Positions 56,171 through 64,000 of a stretch of DNA of 64,000 nt are shown here, piece by piece (position 1 is the stretch's first letter; each line of letters starts with the position of its first letter). The DNA comes from Rattus norvegicus (Eukaryota; Chordata; Mammalia; Rodentia; Muridae), in contig NC_086020.1 of the NCBI RefSeq assembly GCF_036323735.1, positions 127,753,210-127,817,209 on the forward strand, given 5' to 3'. Position numbers and translations under genes: made by a program. The notes under the pieces were generated by a model. The model searched no databases, was not told where the DNA came from, and was given only the letters and a program-made list of their open reading frames with translations.

Positions 56171-57160
56171 TGACTTTAAGTAAACAAATGTACATGTAGA
56201 TAAAATAAAATGTGCACAAAAGAGAAGAAAATGCTAAACATAAAGAGAGGGGAAAGGACTAAATGCAGGTAATGGATGTGAGCTTATTAAAGCAGAAAAG
56301 AAGCAAATGGACTTCATAGTTCTAATTCTGTTGTGCAGTTTTGTTTTGGGTTGTGGATAAGTGCATAAGAAATATTCCATACTGCAAGTGTAAAATTTAA
56401 TGTGAAGCTTCACAGCTTCTGTTTTAAATGTCAGTTCTAACTTTATGTAAGTTCATTAAGTTTCATAGGCTTTTTAAATACTAAAGTTTATAATTATTTT
56501 AAAAGAAGGCAGTGAAGTTCTTGGAAATCAGTAAGCTAGGGGGCCCTCCAGATAGATTCATACATGTGAAGAAATGAAAGAATTGTATATGACCAAACAT
56601 TTAGTTTCCATTTTAACTGACATAGAATTTTCTGTTGATGTTGTTTGTGGTAATACTGAGACATCTCATTTTAATTCAGCATAATAATTCTTGAAAGATA
56701 AATTACAATAATTTGTTAAGTGGTCTTATGAGCTTGGCTAAGAGTCAGACATCCAGGAATATCTCTCAGGAAAGTGGAGAGTGCTGTACTGGATAAGTCA
56801 GAGAGTTGATTTTTGTCAAGTGGGAACAAGTGTTTAAGATGACAGATAATAGGAGACTGGTTAATCTCAATCATTTAAGGTCATTTTCTTGTAAGCATTG
56901 AAACAAAAGGAACTTCATTATTCTGCCACCTCAGATTGGTAGGACATTCCCCAAGAGGTTCTGCAAGTCTCTTGTTTTCAGGGAGAAAGAATTCTATTGG
57001 GGGAGATTCTTGGTTCTTTAAAAATTTCAGTTTGAATGAATGGTACTCAGCACAAAGCATTCTGATCGGACTTGGACTGTTTAAATCTGTTCTGAAACAA
57101 TGGTTTCCTACACATGAAGAAATAAGTATATTAGTTGCTATAAAATAGGTGTGTGCATGC
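56171..57160. other. Unique AT-rich DNA
   Basis: Nothing recognised. Overlapping frames at 56881-57162 (minus) and 56936-57148 (plus) have no known domain. Confidence 0.5.
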
Positions 57161-57166
57161 ATGCAT

Positions 57167-57226
<60 letters not shown>

Positions 57227-57292
57227 CAGAGACAGAGACAGAGAGACAGACAGAGAGAGAGAGGAAGGGACAGAGACAGAGACAGAAAGAGA
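57161..57292. repeat. (TG)n-(GA)n-(CAGAGA)n compound repeat
   Basis: TG units (57165-57190), GA units (57191-57218), then CAGAGA/GACAGA variants. The Arg/Glu-rich frame is translated repeat. Confidence 0.95.
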
Positions 57293-58564
57293 ACAAAGAG
57301 AAGCCTATGTTTGTTTGTGAATGTATATGGGCTAATTTTCAGCTATCTTTTAAAACCCTGGCCTCATCCACAGCTCCTCAACATTCTAGAAGCAGTACGG
57401 TGATCAACTGCTATCTCTCTGGGTTTCCAGTGTGGCAGCCTTAAGCTGCATGTGACCATGGAGTACTGAGAATTTTAAAACTTTCTTTCATTTTAATTTA
57501 AAAAGCTACATATGGCTAGTACCAACTGTACAGTGACACAAAAGGGGAATTCATGAAAAGACTCTTGAGTTCCCACTACAATATGTTTGATACATTTGAC
57601 ATAAACTTTACATTTCTTGTGCTTTGTGGCCTGAGTGTAATTGAAAAAAAAAGTGTTTTCTCGGTATAAGGGGGAACTTACCTTGAACAAAAATAAAGGT
57701 GTGAACAAAAGCTCATTTTCCAAACTCACTAGGGGAATTAAAACCTATACATGTTTATATAAAAACAATTCGCCAAAACATGTAAATAGAAAGTCAAAGA
57801 ATGTAATTTTTTCAGAACCCCAAAGAGTTAAAATAAATATCTTCCTTGATATTTCCATTTGAGTAAAGCTATTTGGGAATAAAAGGAAATCACATAAACA
57901 AAATAAAATAAAATTAATAATATTAATAATATAATAAACTGTCAGGAAAGTCTAAAATTTATCTCATAAGCTAAAATGGGAAAAAAATCTGTGGTCAGAC
58001 AAATCATTTTTTTCATTATATCTGATATTATAGGTTTCCACAAAACTTTTGAAAACTGTTTATATTTATATGAAGACATACTATTGAATATGAAAATGAA
58101 ACTGTTATAAAACTGTGCATAACAAAAAGTACTTTTTGGATAAGGAGGTGACTCACTGTGTAAAAGCAATTGCTGCCAAAAATAATGACTTATATCCCTG
58201 AGACTTAGAAGGTGGAACAAGAGAACTCCCTTCTACAAAGCAAGTACAGCTCGAGTGAAGTCAGAGCTCTGAATGAACACTGTGTCACACACACAACCAC
58301 ATTCACAAACACAGAGAAACACACACACCAAATGTATACATAAATATATAATGGAAGAATAAATATGCTTTGCCTCTTGGTTCTATCATAGCCACCTATT
58401 AACATTCCTCAAGGATAATTATAAACATTATAGCTAAATTTCTGAGCTATTGTTTTGCCCCTCTATAAACCAAATATCTATTCTTATTTTAGATGATGTT
58501 CTAAATACTGGGTTGATATATAGGAATAAATATACCATATACAATTAGTTCATTAAGAAACATC
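57293..58564. other. Unique AT-rich DNA
   Basis: Nothing recognised. Confidence 0.5.
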
Positions 58565-59160
58565 ATGGACCACCAAATGTCACTCCTTCCCCAGTTCCCT
58601 TCCTGCTGCCCCCTCTAGGCAATCCCCAGCAGCAGCAATTTCTTCCTAGTCCCCCCCTGAACTTTATTCCCAGGACTTTAGCTCTGCCTGCATTCCTAAA
58701 GACCTTCTGCCACCCAGGACAAGCAGGTGAGATCCCCATCCCAGCAGCCATTAGGTTTACCCCACACCTTCTGTATTCTGGCCTCTGGTCCACAACTCTA
58801 CCTGCAATTCCGAGGCCTTGAGCCATCAAGGAACACCAGTTCTGCCTTCATTCCTGGAGGTTTCCTGACACTCAGGACTAACAGAGGCCTGAAGCTATCA
58901 GGGACCACCAGCTCTGCCTTTGTGCTGAAGCCTGCAGACACCCTGGACAACCAGTTCTAGATGCAATACCAGAGGCCTGTTGTCAACAGAAACTGCCAGC
59001 TCTGCCTGCATTCTGAGAGGCCTGTCACGAGCTGGGACAATGAGTTCTAATTGCAATACCAGAGGACTGCTGCCATCAAAGACTACCAGCTCTACCAACA
59101 GTCCCAGAGATCTGCTGCTCTCAGGGATCACCATTTTTGACAACACCAGGGATAACCAGA
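58565..59160 (+). repeat. Imperfect tandem units, probable old L1 5'UTR
   Basis: The motif CCAGCTCTGCCT/CCAGTTCTGCCT recurs at about 58837, 58908 and 58997, with CCAGCTCTACCA at about 59087. ATGCAATACCAGAGGCCTG (58959-58977) and TTGCAATACCAGAGGACTG recur about 90 bases apart. It leads into CAGATGTTTAAAAGCCAGTG, which resembles an old L1 ORF1 start. L1 origin is inferred from position; another repeat class is possible. Confidence 0.5.
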
Positions 59161-59510
59161 TGTTTAAAAGCCAGTGTGAGAACATAATCAGCAAAATTCA
59201 GGGCAAAATAACACTACCAGAACCCATCTATCTTTTTTTTGCATTAAGTTGATGTATTTTTTAAATTTACATTTAACCGACAAAAGAAATCAAACTTATA
59301 CATGTTAATGGGATACCATGTGGCACACACATATTTATATAGTATGTAAAGGACACTTCACACTCATCAAAGGAAAAAAAATCCATCAAGATGATGCCAC
59401 AATTCTGAACACGTATACCCCAAATTCATAAAGGAAACATTACTAATGCTTGAATCACATATCTTTTTTACCAATGAACATGTCATCAAAACAAAAACTA
59501 AACAGAGATA

Positions 59511-59792
59511 ATGAAATTAACAGAGGTTATTAATCAAAAGTACCTAATAGATATATGCAGAATATTTCACCCAAATGCAAAAGATTATACCTTCTTTTCA
59601 GCGCTTCATGTAACCTTTTCCAAAACTATCCATATACTCAGGCACAAAGTAAACCTCAGCAAATACAAGAATATTGAAATAGCCCTCTTTAACTTCTCAG
59701 AACACCATGAATTAATGCTGGACTTCAACAACAACAACAGAAACAACAGAAAGCCTACAAACTCATGGAAACTGAACATTCATGGAAAATGA
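59511..59792 (+). pseudogene. Old L1 ORF2 endonuclease fragment
   Basis: A 93-codon frame matching ORF2 of copies A and B: DICRIFHPNAKDYTFFSA corresponds to DIYRTFYPKAKGYTFFSA, and FSEHHELMLDF corresponds to the SDHHGLKL segment, with the catalytic Asp replaced by Glu. Upstream, CATCAAAGGAAAAAAAATCC at 59367 marks the preceding part of the endonuclease. Downstream homology continues in other frames to about 60258. It is decayed and inactive. Confidence 0.85.
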
Positions 59793-60655
59793 GACTCAGT
59801 CAAAGAAGAAATAAAGGAAAAAATTAAAGACTTTCTAGAATTTAGGGGAAATGAAGGCATAATACTCCTAAGCTTATGGGCCATGATGAAAGTACTGCTA
59901 AGAGGAATGTTCATAGAACCAATAAACTAATAACGATATTGGAGGTATTGGAGAGTTCCCATACTAACAACTTAACAGCACAAATGAAAGCTCTAGAACC
60001 ATAAAGAACACACACACCACACCAAAGAGGATTAGAGAGCAGGAAATAATCAAACTCAGGGCTAAAGTCAATCAATTAAAAACAAGGATAACAATACAAA
60101 GAATCAACAAATCAAGAGCTGGTTCTTTGGAAAAGCTCAATAAGATAGACAAATGCTTAGCTAAGCTAACTAAAAGGCAGAAAGAATACTCAAATTAATA
60201 AAACCAGAAATGAAAAGGACACAACAGAAAATGAAGAAATCCAAAAAATCTGCACAAGCTCAACAGAGTCAACTAACCTGGACATTTGGGGGCTCCCAGA
60301 GACTGAACCACCAATGAGCATGGGCCAGACCTAGCTCCCTAACACCCACACATATGTAGCAGTTTTGCAGCTTTGTCTTCATACAGGCTTTCCAACAACT
60401 GGAGCAGGGGCTGTCCTTGACTTTGTTGGCTGTCTGTGAATCCTGTTACCTTAACTGGGCTGTCTAGTCTGACCTCAGTGGCAGAGGATATACTTAGGCC
60501 TGCAATGACTTTTGTGCCAGGGAAGGTTGGTACCCAGCAGGGGGCTCCCCCTTTTCAGAGGAGAAGGGAAGAAGGGAGGGGTTGTGTGAGGGGGTACTGG
60601 GAGGGGTGATGTGAGCAGGATGTAAAGTGAATTAATTAATTAATTAATTAATGGA

Positions 60656-61027
60656 AAAAAGCAAAAATATAAACAATTAATTCATTGAGGAAAATGCATG
60701 CTAAATAAGTGAATAGTATCTGAAACACAGTGACCAAGTATGGGTGTTAAACTGTTACAATGGAACAGATTTAAAAGTAGAAATTCTGAGCAAGCTGGGG
60801 TTGTTAAAAGGAAAGTGAGAAAATAAACTGAGTACCTCATTAGAGAAGAAGGTTACATTAAATATGAGGATCACCAAGACTTGGAAGAGTAACAGGGCAA
60901 GACATCATATAGAAAATTACATATTCAAAGGCCTAAGCAAATATGGCATTCTAGCTTCTTCTGGGATGTTAAAATGTATTAATAAATTTATAGTGCCATT
61001 TGTTGAAAAATCATATTTACATTCTAG
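60656..61027. other. Unique AT-rich DNA
   Basis: Nothing recognised. A (TTAA)n run at 60628-60650 immediately to the left is probably the expanded tail of the old L1. Confidence 0.5.
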
Positions 61028-61085
61028 GTTATATATATATATGTGTGTATGTATATATATATATAGATAGATAGATAGATAGATA
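61028..61085. repeat. (TA)n / (TG)n / (GATA)n microsatellite
   Basis: TA units with a TGTG interruption, then five to six GATA units (61064-61085). Confidence 0.93.
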
Positions 61086-61349
61086 TCTATGTGTGTAGAG
61101 CATTTTATGAATTTCTTAGTTAATAGGTTTGTGTATAGTACTCATTCACTCCTCTATTAGCACCCTACTCCGTGATCTCAAGGAAAGTGATTGCATGATA
61201 GGTTCTGATTATTTCTCTTATGGAATGTATTGTACAATACTTAGTTTCTTCTTTGTTCTCACAGGTTATGCATTATTAACTATAAGTACCTACTTCTTAA
61301 AGCAATTGAAACGGACTGTTCTGCACTCAACTGACACGTCCTGCCACAG

Positions 61350-61735
61350 TGGTCAGAGTTAGTTGTCAGCTAGGTACAATGGAGAATAACCTACATAAAG
61401 GAGCCTGCATGAGGAGCTTTCTGGATTTGGTTGGCTGTGGCATATCTTTGAGGGAAAATGTTTTTCTTGGGCTAATTGATTTGGAAAACCCCACCTACTC
61501 TGAAAGAGGGGCACCATTCCCCAGAGAACCCCATTGTGTTAGAGTAGAGACAGTAAGTTTATTCCTAGCAAGAATGAATACAAGTTCTGTTCTCTGTTCC
61601 TGATCATGCCAGCTGCCTAAAGTTTTGCTATTGTGACGTCCTACTATGAAAACCCTGAGCTGAAGTAAACCCTTTTGGTCCTGAATTGCTTTTGATGGGT
61701 ATTTATCATAGTAATAGAAAATAAACCTAAGATAC
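61350..61735 (+). repeat. Rodent dispersed repeat, diverged
   Basis: GTTAGTTGTCAGCTAGGTAC, GGGCTAATTGATTTGGAAAA, CACCATTCCCCAGAGAACCC, and a GAAGTAAACCCTTTTGG...TTGCTTTT...TAGTAATAGAAAATAAACC end follow a common rodent repeat. Related in layout to 650-1045. The 84-codon frame within it is not a gene. Confidence 0.65.
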
Positions 61736-64000
61736 CCCACAAAGAATTGCTAGGTTTCTACATCATTATAATAATAACATCATTGTGTATAAGAAGGCTT
61801 CTGAAATAGACCATAACACTATTTGGTGTACTAATGAATACATCAAAATCTTGGAAGAAGTAAAATGATGTTCCCACACCAACATGACTCATGATCGTGA
61901 TTACTGCCAATGTTATCTTGTACTTAACATGTGATAGCTGCCGTGTGTTCTTCCTGAAGTGTCAAGCCTAGCCATCATAGCTTACTCCTTATACCTTACT
62001 ACTAAGGAACTGGAGGGAAAGAAGCATCTTCCAAGTCACTAGGATAGTGAACAGTGGAGCTGGAGTTCCATTTACACTAGATTCTTTCATTTTAAAAATC
62101 ACCAGAAGAGATGGTTTCTGGAATGGCTGGGGGTGTTTCCCCTTCAAACAATAGAAATAGAATGTCACTTCTGCCTATGAGCTGACTAGTGAGAAGTATT
62201 ACATGTATTTCTCTTGAAAAACAAAATTGTAGCTCTTCTTTCCTTGAGGAGAAGCCTAATGTTACTCATCAGAAATAAACCAGAGAAGCTATTAAAACCT
62301 TCTATTTAATCTATGAACACATTCTTCAAGGGTACATAAAAAAATGCTGTTAAGAATAAAACCATTCTATGTCTAAAACAGAACATAAGTCATATATTTT
62401 TAAAAAATAGAACTTGTAATTTTAATTGACTTCACAATTAATGTGGTAGAATCTACAGTATTTCCTAGTATATTGAAATTAATGATGTATTCATTAGTTC
62501 GCCCCACACTATCCACTTCAGTTTTTTTCTATTTGTGTACATTTGAAATCTTACTTGTATTCGAGGGGAAAAGGGCTGCATTTTCATCATGAACTGTAAT
62601 GTTTCTATTCTGTAAGGAACCTAAGCAAAGTAAAGAAAACTTTACTTTATTGACAAACTCCCATGCATGGTCCCAGGTCAGGGTCCTAATAGTCACTTAA
62701 TATTTACTCCATTTACAGTGATAGTTTTCTAAATTCAGAATTGAGTTACTCTGCTAATAAGCTATTCATCTGAATGCTTGACTTATTTCCATTTTAAAGG
62801 CAAAGTTCCAGTTACCTTGATTGCTATGTTTTGCTAAACATCTTTTTTATTCTCAACTTGTGCTTTTGTACATGAAACTGATCTGATCTAACCACACTGG
62901 GAAGGACTTTTTCTTAGTCATTTTACATATTTGTAATGAATTTACAACAAGCACCCAACCTCCTACACTGACCCCCTAGGCTGATCAATTGAAGGCATTT
63001 ACTGGATCACCAACTGAGATTACAGGGTGTAATCTGTGACTAGGGATCAGAGATTTCTGTGTAAATTTAATTTACTCTTGTGGGGATCAAAAGCTCATTA
63101 GCACTCTATTCTTTCCAACTGAGCTGTAAGCCTGAAGCAATTAGTAATCAAAAATATTTTCTTTCATTAATATTTTTCACTGTGTAATCTGTTTTTGTTC
63201 CAATTTAGGAACCAATATGATGCATTTTAAAATTTAAAATGCACAGGCATTTCTGTTGTTGTTTTGTTTTATTATTTTCAAATAAATATTTATATACAAA
63301 TTAAGCAACAGCAATAAAGTAAAATCAAATAAGACAGAGTCTAGATACCCATTTCCTTTTACTTTCCAAATGAAGTGACTAATAACTTTCAAGGGATCAG
63401 GATTATTCTTGCACAAAAGAAGAAGTGAGAAAACATTTTTAATCATTAACACAAGAGAATTTGCCACTTTGCAGTGGGGAGAGGCACTGAGTGCTGGCTC
63501 TGTGAGCGTGGGGGCTGTTGATGACACACAGATGTGTGAGAAACAGTCTCCCAGCAATGTTTAAAATGGATAGTGAATGAATAAACAGGTTTTTTTATAT
63601 GCTTCATCTACGGCGATCCTATCATCAGTTCTTACACGCAGGCAAAATGCAAGACTATATGATAACACAGTTTCTTTTTAGCCCCACCAAGATCTCCAAA
63701 GAAACTATTCAAGAACAGAAAAGATGATAAATTCTGTCAAAAGCAATTTGGTTTTGTTTTGACTTTAAACACTGGCATACTTTAAAACTATGATTCATTT
63801 CTAATTATCAGTGTTGTAATAGCATGATGACAGACAATACTACAAAATAGATAATCTGTAATACTACAAACCATAGATTAGCAAAAATCCTTTATAAAAA
63901 ACAAGACTTTATCTTGTCAATAACTCTCTGATAGTGCATGTAGCAGAGTAACTTTCTCTGTCTGTTCCTTTCTTTTGTTTGTTTGTATTTTTCTTTTTAT
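61736..64000. other. Unique AT-rich DNA to the window end
   Basis: No exon, RNA gene or interspersed repeat recognised over 2.2 kb. The 107-codon minus-strand frame at 63234-63557 has no known domain, and its C-terminal half is translated AT-rich DNA. A C/T-rich patch begins at about 63958. Confidence 0.5.

Larger units (their letters stand above)
58565..60655 (+). mobile_element. Old rodent L1 with large internal losses
   Basis: Three L1-like parts in the right order: a repeated GC-richer upstream region leading to an ORF1-like start (58565-59222), an ORF2 endonuclease-to-middle segment (59346-60258), and an old 3'UTR (60262-60620) ending GATGTAAAGTGAATTAATTAA. The 3'UTR begins CAACTAACCTGGACATTTGG, a wording typical of older rodent L1s. 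About 120 unrelated AT-rich bases (59223-59345) replace most of ORF1, and ORF2 jumps directly to the 3'UTR. It is inactive. The 5' edge is uncertain. Confidence 0.7.

Noticed and set aside
63234..63557. 107-codon minus-strand frame
   Set aside because: No domain or exon context. The C-terminal half is translated AT-rich sequence.

Overview
The window looks like gene-free, repeat-dense rodent DNA, most likely rat (Rattus norvegicus). The organism call rests on two full-length rat-type LINE-1 (L1) elements, whose first ORF begins MARGKRRNPSNRNQDYM, and on ID SINEs (BC1-RNA-derived) carrying the tRNA-like boxes typical of rat. SINEs of the B1, B2/B3 and B4 types and many older rodent L1 tails agree. 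I found no exon of a host gene, no tRNA, rRNA or known ncRNA gene, and nothing prokaryotic or viral. Every long open reading frame is L1, L1 antisense, or a translated simple repeat.

Layout. 1-7.1 kb: unique AT-rich DNA with a rodent dispersed repeat, two 5'-truncated minus-strand L1 tails and compound microsatellites. 7.14-13.73 kb: full-length plus-strand L1 (copy A) with a 5'UTR holding a repeated promoter unit, a nearly intact ORF1 and an ORF2 broken by four lesions, flanked by a 16-bp target-site duplication (TSD). 14-19.7 kb: old L1 tails, GA and CA microsatellites, unique DNA. 19.84-21.38 kb: an L1 with a 5' inversion. 22.46-22.81 kb: a 350-base almost pure pyrimidine tract. 23-40 kb: scattered old SINEs and L1 pieces, one ID element in an old L1, and the longest unique stretches. 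40.35-47.11 kb: second full-length plus-strand L1 (copy B) with an intact ORF1, a multiply broken ORF2 and a nested L1 insertion that carries non-L1 sequence. An ID element sits directly behind it, at the same target site. 48.36-51.57 kb: a second L1 with a 5' inversion. 52.83-53.89 kb: an L1 tail with a 3' extension. 55.2-56.2 kb: an ancient inverted L1. 58.6-60.65 kb: an old L1 with large internal losses. 61.7-64 kb: mostly unique.

How the parts relate. There is no pathway of host genes here. The window records L1 activity: the L1-encoded endonuclease and reverse transcriptase explain the L1 insertions, the ID insertions, the TSDs, the inversions and the transduced 3' flanks. The most informative observations are (i) three copies of one 15-bp target repeat, showing L1 and ID insertion at the same nick site; (ii) a nested L1 carrying about 100 bases of foreign 3' flank inside ORF2 of copy B; (iii) two L1 5' inversions with TSDs and microhomology at the predicted second priming site; and (iv) a splice-donor-like motif kept in all four visible L1 5'UTR or promoter units. 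Old repeats were recognised from memory of their consensus sequences, so their family names and edges are approximate.
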